Below, piece after piece: positions 1 through 5,102 of a stretch of DNA of 5,454 bases. The position numbers were made by a program, and so were the translations under genes. The stretch is from Pseudonocardia sp. (GTDB lineage: Bacteria; Actinomycetota; Actinomycetes; Mycobacteriales; Pseudonocardiaceae). The DNA is taken from NCBI GenBank assembly GCA_030453005.1, contig JAKDLE010000241.1, forward strand, positions 1 to 5,454, written 5' to 3'. The notes under the pieces were generated by a model. That model saw only the letters and a list, made by a program, of their open reading frames with translations, did no database searches and was not told the origin of the DNA. The number at the start of each line of letters is the position of its first letter. The stretch's first letter is position 1.

Positions 1-765
1 GGCCCCGACCAGCACGCTCTCCGCGCGCTCCGCGAACGGCGTCGCCCCCTGTTGCACCCAGATCGTGCCGAGCGGGCGCTGCCCGGCGTGGATTCCGACC
101 GCGAGGCGGCGACGGATGCCGAGCTCGGCGTGCTCGTCGATGTGCACCACCTCCTCGCCCGCGCGCAGCCGGTCGAACACCCCCCAGCCGCGCAGGGTGG
201 CCAGGTAGTCCGCCGGACCCTGCCAGCCCAGGATCGACAGCCTGCGCAGCTCGTCGGGGGCGGTGGCGTCGGATCGGGAGTAGGCGAGCACTCGGCTCGC
301 GGTGTCCTCGATGCTCACCAGCCCGCCGGTGAGCAGGCCGATCGTCTGGGCCAGGGAGTACAGGTCGCCCGCGTCGTCACCAGCGCGGTCTTCTCCCGGC
401 CCGCCGTCGTCGAGGACCCCGTGGACGAGCTGCTCCAGGTGGTCCCAGCGGGTCTCCGGCCGCACGGCCAGCAGGGCGACGCCCGCGCCCGCGGCCGTGG
501 CGCGGAGCTCGGCCCGCGCGGCGTCGTCGGCCTTCACGGCCACCGCGGCCGCCCCGCGGCGGGCGGCGGCGCGCACCGACCGCAGGGCGTCGCGGCCCCG
601 GGCGCCGATGAGCAGGACGACGCGGCCGGGCTGATCGGCCGGGTCGTCGTCCGGATCCATGATCGCGACACCGGACACCGTGACGTCCAGCCCCGACGGA
701 GCGACCAGTACGTCGACCAGAGGTGCACCGATCGCCGCCAGCACCTGGGCCAGGGTCGCATCCAT
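1..765 (-). CDS. PucR-family transcriptional regulator, 3' truncated by window
   Basis: Probable DNA-binding regulator of the adjacent proline genes. Only the first 255 codons are present; the reading frame is still open at base 1. Residues 1-115 form an alpha/beta region with a strand at RVVLLIGARG (48-57) and alternating Ala-rich helices and strands, as in the N-terminal sensory part of PucR-like proteins. Residues 134-255 look like the GAF-like middle region, with GGLVSIEDTASRVLAYS (147-163), a GWG segment (193-195) and RPLGTIWVQQG (230-240). The family normally continues into a GGDEF-like segment and a C-terminal helix-turn-helix, both expected beyond the window edge. The ATG at 765 is chosen because a TAGGAT box lies 6 nt upstream, suggesting a leaderless transcript, although AGGA within that box could also act as a weak ribosome site. 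The gene diverges from proline dehydrogenase across 84 bp. PucR-type regulators beside ProDH genes are known in actinobacteria (for example the mycobacterial pru genes, from memory). Control of ProDH and the permease is inferred from position. Confidence 0.85.
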   Translation of the reverse strand, partial: MDATLAQVLAAIGAPLVDVLVAPSGLDVTVSGVAIMDPDDDPADQPGRVVLLIGARGRDALRSVRAAARRGAAAVAVKADDAARAELRATAAGAGVALLAVRPETRWDHLEQLVHGVLDDGGPGEDRAGDDAGDLYSLAQTIGLLTGGLVSIEDTASRVLAYSRSDATAPDELRRLSILGWQGPADYLATLRGWGVFDRLRAGEEVVHIDEHAELGIRRRLAVGIHAGQRPLGTIWVQQGATPFAERAESVLVGA

Positions 766-771
766 CGGCGG

Positions 772-777
772 ATCCTA
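772..777 (-). promoter_or_regulatory. -10-like box (TAGGAT) of the PucR-type gene
   Basis: Read on the minus strand, TAGGAT matches the actinobacterial TANNNT -10 pattern and ends 6 nt before the ATG at 765. Transcription would therefore begin at or next to the A of the start codon, giving a leaderless mRNA. No good -35 is seen at 17-19 bp. The box overlaps the left arm of the 777-800 inverted repeat by one base, so a protein bound there would touch this promoter. Confidence 0.45.
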
Positions 778-800
778 CAACGGAGGAGCGGATTCGTTGT
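777..800. promoter_or_regulatory. Inverted repeat ACAACG-N12-CGTTGT, candidate regulator operator
   Basis: Perfect 6-bp arms at 777-782 and 795-800 are separated by 12 bp, with centres 18 bp apart (about 1.7 helical turns), inside the divergent promoter region. It covers the expected -35 to -10 interval of the leftward PucR-type gene and lies about 50 bp upstream of the proline dehydrogenase start. This placement suits a regulator that autorepresses and activates or represses the divergent gene. Assignment to the PucR protein is inferred from position only. Confidence 0.4.
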
Positions 801-813
801 CCTCTTACACCAA

Positions 814-823
814 CCGGTACCGG
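814..823. promoter_or_regulatory. 10-bp perfect palindrome CCGGTACCGG in the divergent promoter
   Basis: A self-complementary decamer lies 12 bp upstream of the TACCGT -10-like box of proline dehydrogenase, overlapping its expected -35 position. It could be a second operator half or a chance GC-rich palindrome. Position is the only argument for function. Confidence 0.25.
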
Positions 824-835
824 GAGCGGGCGCTC

Positions 836-841
836 TACCGT
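836..841 (+). promoter_or_regulatory. -10-like box (TACCGT) of proline dehydrogenase
   Basis: TACCGT fits TANNNT and ends 8 nt before the ATG at 850. The 850 start has no Shine-Dalgarno at normal spacing (the nearest purine run, GGGAGCGGG, is about 20 nt upstream), which agrees with a leaderless transcript. No consensus -35 is visible, as is common in promoters that need an activator. Confidence 0.4.
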
Positions 842-849
842 TCCCGACC

Positions 850-1761
850 ATGCTGAGGACCGCGATGCTGGCCGCCGCCCGCTCGGGAGCGCTCCGCACG
901 TTCGCCGAGGACACCCGGCTGATGCGCCCGGTCGTCGACCGGTTCGTGGCCGGTCCCGGAACCGACGAGGTCGTCGCCGCGGCGCGGGAGATCACCGTCG
1001 ACCGACTGGTCACCGTCGACCACCTGGGAGAGGACACCACCGACCGGCCCACGGCCGACGCGGCAGTCGACGCCTACCGGACCCTGCTGCACCGCATCGG
1101 CGAGGCCGGGCTGGCCGACCGCGTCGAGGTCTCGGTGAAACTCTCGGCCCTCGGGCAGAGCTTGGCCCGCGACGCCGAGAAGATCGCGCTGGACAACGCG
1201 CGGCAGGTCTGCGAGGCCGCCCGCGCCGTCGGCACGACGGTCACCGTCGACATGGAGGGCCACACCACCACCGACTCGACCCTGGGGACCGTGCGCGACC
1301 TGCGCATGGACCACCCCTGGGTGGGAGCGGTGCTCCAGGCACAGCTGCGGCGCACCGAGGCCGACTGCCGCGACCTGGCCGGGCCGGGGTCGCGCGTGCG
1401 GCTGTGCAAGGGCGCCTACGACGAACCGTCGTCGGTCGCGTTCCGGGAACGGGCCGAGGTCGACCGCTCGTTCGTCCGCTGCCTGAAGGTGCTGATGGAC
1501 GGCGAAGGACTGCCGATGATCGCCACCCACGACCCGGTACTGATCGACATCACGCGTCACCTGGGCACCGCCCGACCGTATGAGATCCAGATGCTGCACG
1601 GCGTGCGCCCCCGCGCGCAGCAGGCGCTCGCGGCCGCGGGAGAGACGGTCCGCGTCTACCTGCCCTACGGCACCGAGTGGTACGGCTACTTCGTTCGGCG
1701 GCTGGCTGAACGGCCGGCCAACCTCGCCTTCTTCGCCCGTTCGTTGCTCACCCGAGGATGA
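850..1761 (+). CDS. pruB: Proline dehydrogenase (monofunctional, FAD-dependent)
   Basis: Oxidises L-proline to 1-pyrroline-5-carboxylate, reducing FAD and then the quinone pool; a peripheral inner-membrane (alpha/beta)8 barrel. At 303 residues it matches monofunctional bacterial ProDHs. Landmarks in order: VTVDHLGED (54-62), VSVKLSALG with Lys97, VTVDMEG with Asp134, VLQAQL (161-166), RLCKGAYDEP (184-193), ATHDP (225-229), YEIQMLHGVR (244-253), and the C-terminal signature VRVYLPYGTEWYGYFVRRL with Tyr270, Tyr280 and the carboxylate-binding Arg283-Arg284. One oddity is Gln165, where the LQAY motif normally has Tyr (Tyr437 in E. coli PutA). The ATG at 850 suits the usual N-terminus and a leaderless mRNA. 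An in-frame ATG at 865 has GAGGA (855-859) 5 nt upstream and is a real alternative, giving 298 residues. The open frame extends upstream of 850 only as antisense of the PucR-type gene. The permease follows after 10 nt. The symbol follows mycobacterial usage. Confidence 0.95.
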   Translation: MLRTAMLAAARSGALRTFAEDTRLMRPVVDRFVAGPGTDEVVAAAREITVDRLVTVDHLGEDTTDRPTADAAVDAYRTLLHRIGEAGLADRVEVSVKLSALGQSLARDAEKIALDNARQVCEAARAVGTTVTVDMEGHTTTDSTLGTVRDLRMDHPWVGAVLQAQLRRTEADCRDLAGPGSRVRLCKGAYDEPSSVAFRERAEVDRSFVRCLKVLMDGEGLPMIATHDPVLIDITRHLGTARPYEIQMLHGVRPRAQQALAAAGETVRVYLPYGTEWYGYFVRRLAERPANLAFFARSLLTRG

Positions 1762-1763
1762 CC

Positions 1764-1768
1764 AGGAG
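1764..1768 (+). promoter_or_regulatory. Ribosome binding site AGGAG of the permease
   Basis: AGGAG lies in the 10-nt gap after the proline dehydrogenase stop. It is 3 nt from the ATG at 1772 but 6 nt from the in-frame GTG at 1775, so by spacing the GTG may be the real start. The tight gap implies co-translation with proline dehydrogenase. Confidence 0.6.
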
Positions 1769-1771
1769 CAC

Positions 1772-3196
1772 ATGGTGACCGAGGCACGTCCCCAGCCCGC
1801 CCTGTTGCGGCGCAAACCGATCGACGACATCGACCCGGAGTCCAGCGGCGGTCTCAAACGCACGCTCGGCCTGCGCCAGCTCACCGCGATCGGCGTCGGC
1901 GGCATCATCGGTGCCGGGATCTTCTCCCTCGCCGGCGCGGTGGCCAACGAGGTGGCGGGCCCCGCCGTCGTGATCTCCTTCCTGATCGCGGGCGTGGCGA
2001 GCGCAGCGGCCGCGTTCTCCTACGCGGAGTTCGCCGGGCTCATCCCGAAAGCAGGCTCGGCCTACACCTACGGCTACGTGGTGCTCGGCGAGTTCGCGGC
2101 CTGGTTCATCGGCTGGGACCTGCTGCTGGAGTACACCGCGATCGTCGCCGTCGTCGCGATCGGGATATCGGGCTACTTCAACGACCTGCTCGGGTTCATC
2201 GGTCTGGAGCTCCCGGTGTGGATGGTCGGGGCGCCGGGCACCGAGCCCGACGGGGTGACACCGGGCAGCTACGTCGTCAACCTGTTCGCCGTGCTCCTGT
2301 GCCTGCTGATCGCGTTCGTGCTCAACCAGGGCATGCGCAACGCGGCGCGGTTCGAGCTGTACCTGGTGTTCCTCAAGGTCGCCGTGGTGCTGCTGGTGAT
2401 CGTGGTCGGCTTCTTCTACATCGACGCGGGCAACTACAACCCGTTCACGCCGTTCGGCCTCACGGGCGCGTTCACCGGCGCGGCGACGGTGTTCTTCGCC
2501 GTGTTCGGCTACGACGCCATGAGCACGGCGGCCGAGGAGTCGACGGACGCGCAGAAGCACATGCCCAAGGCGATCATCTACTCGCTGGCGATCTCGATGG
2601 TGCTCTACGTGCTGGCCTGCCTGGTACTCACCGGGATGGTCGACTACCGAGAGATCGACAGCGCCGCGGCGTTCTCCTCCGCGTTCGCGGGGGTCGGGCT
2701 CCCGTTCCTCGGGGCGATCATCGCGGCAGGCGCGATCCTGGGCATCCTGACGGTGCTGTTCACGTTCCTCATGGGCGCCTCCCGGGTGGGCTACTCGATG
2801 AGCCGTGACGGGCTGCTCCCGCCGTGGCTCGGGAAGACGAACGAGAGCAACGGTGCGCCGACCCGCATCACCTGGATCCTCGGTGTCGCCTCAGCGGTCA
2901 TCGCCGGGCTCCTGCCGATCGCGGAGGCCGCGGCGTTGACCAACATCGGCATCCTGTTGGCGTTCGTCGTGGTCTGCGTCTCGGTGATCGTGCTGCGCTA
3001 CCGCCGTCCCGACCTGCCACGCTCGTTCCGCTGCCCCGGCATGCCGGTCGTGCCGATCATCGGTGTCGTGTTCTCGCTGTGGCTGATCAGCTTCCTCACG
3101 CTGGCGACGTACCTGCGGTTCGGGGTGTGGTTCGTCCTCGGTGGGATCGTGTACTTCCTCTACAGCAGGAAGCACTCGAAGCTCGCCGACCGCTGA
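1772..3196 (+). CDS. APC-superfamily amino-acid permease (CAT/YfnA-like)
   Basis: A 474-residue membrane transporter that probably imports an amino acid with a cation. After a cytoplasmic N-terminus of about 36 residues, the TM1 motif GVGGIIGAGIFSLAG (41-55) carries the Gly-rich unwound segment that binds the substrate backbone. About 12 hydrophobic segments follow (roughly 40-58, 64-84, 105-135, 168-184, 196-216, 232-250, 267-288, 308-338, 366-383, 388-408, 425-446, 450-464). FFAVFGYDAMSTAAEE (241-256) followed by MPKAI (264-268), and then SRVGYSMSRDGLLP (337-350), are the TM6-7 and TM8 signatures of the cationic amino acid transporter/YfnA branch. It sits 10 nt after proline dehydrogenase, so proline is the substrate suggested by context; sequence alone does not fix this, because this branch includes broad and cationic amino-acid carriers. 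ATG 1772 or GTG 1775 may be the start. Its 3' end overlaps the convergent DUF385 gene. Confidence 0.93.
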   Translation: MVTEARPQPALLRRKPIDDIDPESSGGLKRTLGLRQLTAIGVGGIIGAGIFSLAGAVANEVAGPAVVISFLIAGVASAAAAFSYAEFAGLIPKAGSAYTYGYVVLGEFAAWFIGWDLLLEYTAIVAVVAIGISGYFNDLLGFIGLELPVWMVGAPGTEPDGVTPGSYVVNLFAVLLCLLIAFVLNQGMRNAARFELYLVFLKVAVVLLVIVVGFFYIDAGNYNPFTPFGLTGAFTGAATVFFAVFGYDAMSTAAEESTDAQKHMPKAIIYSLAISMVLYVLACLVLTGMVDYREIDSAAAFSSAFAGVGLPFLGAIIAAGAILGILTVLFTFLMGASRVGYSMSRDGLLPPWLGKTNESNGAPTRITWILGVASAVIAGLLPIAEAAALTNIGILLAFVVVCVSVIVLRYRRPDLPRSFRCPGMPVVPIIGVVFSLWLISFLTLATYLRFGVWFVLGGIVYFLYSRKHSKLADR

Positions 3197-3614
3197 TCAC
3201 CCCGTCGGCCGCGGCCGGGAACCGCGTGGGATCGGCCCGCTCCACCAGGCCCAGGCGGACGAAGAAGGTCACGCCGCCCGGGACCTGGGTCGGGAACTCG
3301 CCCAGGACCGCGCGCTTGACCTGCGGATCCTGCACCTCGTGGATCTCGACGGGGGTCCGCCGCCTGCCGCGGGAGAGCTCGCCCCGGCCGGCGGCGCGGG
3401 CGTTGCGCGCCCAGTCGGCCTGCGGGATCGCGGCGATGGCGTAGTGGCGACCGTCGAGCGTGAGCGGGGAGACGGGGGTGGTGCGCGGCTCGCCGGAGCT
3501 GCGGCCCGGGATCGTCAGGACGTGGACGGGGCCGGTGACGACGCCCAGCTTCCCGAGGGCGATCACGAGGCGGTTCATCAGCGGGAGCCAGACGGGCAGG
3601 GCGGCGGAGCTCAT
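3096..3614 (-). CDS. Nitroreductase/deazaflavin (F420)-dependent oxidoreductase, DUF385/Ddn-like
   Basis: A small split-beta-barrel redox enzyme predicted to use reduced F420 (or a flavin); the natural substrate is unknown. The signature is VHVLTIPGRSSGEPRTTPVS (30-49), the family's cofactor-phosphate-binding T-x-G-R-x-S-G-x-x-R-T-T-P pattern. It is followed by GRHYAIAAIPQADWARNARA (55-74), matching the usual 'DWxRNLRA' block, and FFVRLGLVERADPTRF (117-132). The ATG at 3614 has AAGGA (3619-3623) 4 nt upstream. The frame gives 172 residues against about 140-150 for the family. Homology appears to end near residue 138, and the last ~30 residues (S/R/T-rich) are antisense to the permease 3' end, overlapping it by 101 bp. 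A one-base shift would end the protein near 3160 (ASFECFLL) or at once (TGA), so a frameshift is possible. It diverges from the MarR gene, which probably controls it. Confidence 0.85.
   Translation of the reverse strand: MSSAALPVWLPLMNRLVIALGKLGVVTGPVHVLTIPGRSSGEPRTTPVSPLTLDGRHYAIAAIPQADWARNARAAGRGELSRGRRRTPVEIHEVQDPQVKRAVLGEFPTQVPGGVTFFVRLGLVERADPTRFPAAADGVISGRRASSASCCRGSTRSHRGRTTPRTAGTSPA
3206..3217. other. 12-bp GC palindrome just after the permease stop
   Basis: CGGCCGCGGCCG is perfectly self-complementary and begins 9 nt after the permease stop. As RNA it could fold into only a very short stem with almost no loop and has no U-tract, so it is at best a weak end-of-transcript element. It also lies inside the DUF385 coding frame. 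Confidence 0.15.
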
Positions 3615-3617
3615 CCG

Positions 3618-3635
3618 ATCCTTCGGTAGCCGAAA
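3618..3635. promoter_or_regulatory. Candidate MarR operator, copy 1
   Basis: ATCCTTCGGTAGCCGAAA contains a perfect inverted repeat TTCGG-TAG-CCGAA (3622-3634). It matches the element at 3655-3672 at 15 of 18 positions. It covers the Shine-Dalgarno (AAGGA, minus strand) of the DUF385 gene, so binding here would block that gene's early transcription. Binding by the adjacent MarR protein is inferred. Confidence 0.5.
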
Positions 3636-3654
3636 TGTTATGGCCAAGGGCAGC

Positions 3655-3672
3655 ATCCTTCGAATGCCGAAA
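3655..3672. promoter_or_regulatory. Candidate MarR operator, copy 2
   Basis: ATCCTTCGAATGCCGAAA is the second copy of the element at 3618-3635, 37 bp away (about 3.5 helical turns). Its palindrome is imperfect, with outer TTCG/CGAA arms (3659-3671). It overlaps the possible MarR start at 3664, which argues either for autoregulation from within the start region or for the true start being 3682. Confidence 0.5.
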
Positions 3673-4170
3673 CAATCAGCGATGGAGCGGGCGGCCCGGG
3701 CGGCGCGCGAGTTCGGCGACGCGAACGATGCCGTCGACCAGGCCGCCGCCGACCACTTCGGCATCAACCGCACCGACTTCCGGATCATCGCGGCCACGCA
3801 CGTCGAGGGCCCGCTCTCGGCCGGGCGGCTCGCCGAGGCGGTGTCGCTGAGCCCGGCGGCCACCACCGAAGCCGTGCAGCGCCTCGTCGCGAAGGGCCTG
3901 CTCACCCGCGACACCGATTCCGCCGACCGCCGCCGCGCCGTCATCGCCCGGGTCCCGGCGGTAGGGGAGACGCTCGACCGCTTCTACGAGCCGCTGCGCG
4001 AGGGCGGGTTCGCGCTCCTGCGCCGCTACACGGTCGCGGAGCTGGCCCTGATCAGCGACTTCCTCGACCGCGGCCGGGCCCTGCAGCTCGCCGTGGCGGC
4101 CCGGATCGCGGGGGTTGCTGATCGTCCGGCGGGTATCCGGTCGTCGAGCGTCCCGTTTCCTGCTGGGTGA
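3664..4170 (+). CDS. MarR-family transcriptional regulator
   Basis: A dimeric winged-helix regulator of 168 residues as drawn, within the family range. Residues 8-32 form the N-terminal dimerisation helix ending DQAAADHFGINRTDFRII. The winged helix is LSAGRLAEAVSLSPAATTEAVQRL (51-74), with the recognition helix around SPAATTEAVQRLVAKG (63-78) and the wing at RDTDSADRRRAVIAR (82-96). Residues 100-150 form the C-terminal dimer helices. The start is uncertain. In-frame ATGs at 3640, 3664 and 3682 all lack a clear Shine-Dalgarno; 3664 was chosen for typical N-terminal length, while 3682 would keep operator copy 2 outside the coding region. It diverges from the DUF385 oxidoreductase, a common layout for a MarR repressor controlling a redox or detoxification enzyme and itself. 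The last ~15 residues are low-complexity and run to within 13 bp of the convergent PPOX gene. The ligand is unknown. Confidence 0.88.
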   Translation: MPKQSAMERAARAAREFGDANDAVDQAAADHFGINRTDFRIIAATHVEGPLSAGRLAEAVSLSPAATTEAVQRLVAKGLLTRDTDSADRRRAVIARVPAVGETLDRFYEPLREGGFALLRRYTVAELALISDFLDRGRALQLAVAARIAGVADRPAGIRSSSVPFPAG

Positions 4171-4173
4171 TCA

Positions 4174-4194
4174 GCAACGCCGATCAGGCGTTGC
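4174..4194. terminator. Hairpin between convergent MarR and PPOX genes, probable bidirectional terminator
   Basis: GCAACGCC (4174-4181) and GGCGTTGC (4187-4194) form a perfect 8-bp stem with a 5-nt loop GATCA. The loop contains the stop codon of the minus-strand PPOX gene, and the MarR stop is 4 nt to the left. There is no U-tract on either strand, as is usual for actinobacterial terminators. The placement between two convergent stops is the main support. Confidence 0.6.
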
Positions 4195-4624
4195 CGTAGA
4201 CCCTGCGCGGCGACACCAGCACCGCGACGCGCCGCTCGTCGCGCATCGCCCGGTCGTAGGCGGGCCAGTCGTCGTGGGTGCCGCCGCACGCGGTGAACAC
4301 CGCGCGCAGCAGCAGGCGCAGTTCTTCGGCGTCGAGGTCGCCGTCGGCGGGACCGAGGAGCTCACAGTCGCCGTCGACGGCGGCCCACCGCCAGCCCGCC
4401 CGCCAGAGAATCGAGGTGGCCGGACGGGCGCGCAGGTTGCGCAGCTTGACCGGGCCGTAGGTCACGTAGCCGACGACCGGTTGCCCGGTGAGGGGGTGGT
4501 CGAGCACCCCGGCGTTGACGAGCGAGGTGTGCGGGGTGCCGTCGGCCCGGACCACGCTGACGCTCGCCAGACCGCTGTCCTGGGCGACGACGGCGCGCAC
4601 GGCGGCGAGATCGAGGAGGCTCAC
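4184..4624 (-). CDS. PPOX-class F420-dependent oxidoreductase
   Basis: A pyridoxamine 5'-phosphate oxidase-like split beta-barrel protein of 146 residues, predicted to bind F420 or FMN; the substrate is unknown. Visible blocks are LASVSVVRADGTPHTSLVN (18-36), the usual first strands, then YVTYGPVKLRNLRARPATSI (52-71), where a Lys-Arg-x-Leu-Arg-like stretch contacts the cofactor. The C-terminus reads GTHDDWPAYDRAMRDERR followed by VAVLVSPRRVYG, typical of the actinobacterial F420-dependent PPOX subfamily. The GTG at 4624 was chosen because it fits the family N-terminus and lies 10 nt after the stop of the upstream gene. No Shine-Dalgarno is evident, so translational coupling is likely. An in-frame ATG at 4681 would add an unconserved Ala/Ser-rich leader inside the upstream gene. 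It is the last gene of the minus-strand run and ends inside the 4174-4194 hairpin. Confidence 0.87.
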   Translation of the reverse strand: MSLLDLAAVRAVVAQDSGLASVSVVRADGTPHTSLVNAGVLDHPLTGQPVVGYVTYGPVKLRNLRARPATSILWRAGWRWAAVDGDCELLGPADGDLDAEELRLLLRAVFTACGGTHDDWPAYDRAMRDERRVAVLVSPRRVYGNA

Positions 4625-4634
4625 GCCGGCGACG

Positions 4635-5048
4635 CTACAACAGCCTGCGGACCCCGCCGCGGGTGCTGAGGAAGATCCCACGCAGCTCGACCCGCCCCGC
4701 GATGCAGGCGTCGGTGAGCGCTTGGGCCCACTCGCGGTCCTGCGGCAGGGTGGAGTCCGGGCCGCGGCGCTCCAGGGTGAGGATCACCGAGCCGGGTCCC
4801 AGGTCGGTGGCCAGCTCGTCGTGCAGGCCACCCAGAATCCTCGCGAGGTTCGTCACCCGCCCCGGATCGGGGTGGCGGGGCAGGTCGGAGATCGGCATGA
4901 GGACGGGGGCCTGGCGGCCGTCTCCGTCGACGAACATGATCCAGAGCTGTCGGTCGGTGCAGGCCGGGCCGACGAGGGTGCGCACGCGCGCCAGTACGTC
5001 GGCGTCGGTGAGCAGGATGGGCAGGTCGGTGGGCTGGGGGATCGTCAT
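4635..5048 (-). CDS. Conserved actinobacterial protein of unknown function
   Basis: A 137-residue soluble protein that I cannot assign to a named domain, though it resembles uncharacterised proteins I recall from Pseudonocardiales and mycobacteria. It begins MTIPQPTDLPILLTDADVLA and has a hydrophobic strand at LWIMFVDGDG (53-62). Next comes APVLMPISDLPRHPDPGRV, then GPGSVILTLERRGPD with DREWAQAL as a helix. It ends ELRGIFLSTRGGVRRLL. The alternating strands and helices suggest a compact alpha/beta fold. There is no signal peptide, membrane segment or Cys/His metal cluster. The ATG at 5048 fits the conserved opening MTIP; only a weak GTGAG lies upstream. It follows the isochorismatase-like gene by 54 bp and precedes the PPOX gene by 10 nt, so it is probably co-transcribed with both. 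No function is proposed. Confidence 0.8.
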   Translation of the reverse strand: MTIPQPTDLPILLTDADVLARVRTLVGPACTDRQLWIMFVDGDGRQAPVLMPISDLPRHPDPGRVTNLARILGGLHDELATDLGPGSVILTLERRGPDSTLPQDREWAQALTDACIAGRVELRGIFLSTRGGVRRLL

Positions 5049-5072
5049 GCGCTCACAGTGACGCACACCGGC

Positions 5073-5087
5073 CGCCCGCCGTGGGCG
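5073..5087 (-). other. Short GC hairpin between isochorismatase-like gene and unknown gene
   Basis: CGCCC and GGGCG form a 5-bp stem around a 5-nt loop in the 54-bp gap. It is too short to call a terminator in such GC-rich DNA; it may slow or partly end transcription between the two genes. Confidence 0.2.
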
Positions 5088-5102
5088 TTTCGCGGAACTC
5101 AC

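Noticed and set aside
52..849. Long open frame continuing upstream of proline dehydrogenase on the plus strand
   Set aside because: It is antisense to the PucR-type gene, its translation has no recognisable domain, and ProDH homology begins only at about 850.
835..1947. 370-codon minus-strand frame opposite proline dehydrogenase
   Set aside because: The plus strand has all ProDH motifs; the minus frame is a GC-rich shadow with Gly/Arg/Asp-rich composition and no domain.
1748..2560. 270-codon minus-strand frame opposite the permease
   Set aside because: Translation is Glu/His/Arg-rich and charged throughout, as expected from the antisense of membrane-segment codons.
3141..3629. Plus-strand 162-codon frame opposite the DUF385 gene
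   Set aside because: The DUF385 signature is on the minus strand; this frame is Gly/Arg-rich shadow coding.
4619..4640. TAGCGT as a -10 box giving a leaderless PPOX transcript from GTG 4624
   Set aside because: The TAG is the stop codon of the upstream gene, no -35 is visible, and the 10-nt gap fits an operon better.
4115..4669. Plus-strand 184-codon frame opposite the PPOX gene
   Set aside because: The minus strand carries clear PPOX-family motifs; the plus frame is antisense and also overlaps the MarR 3' end.
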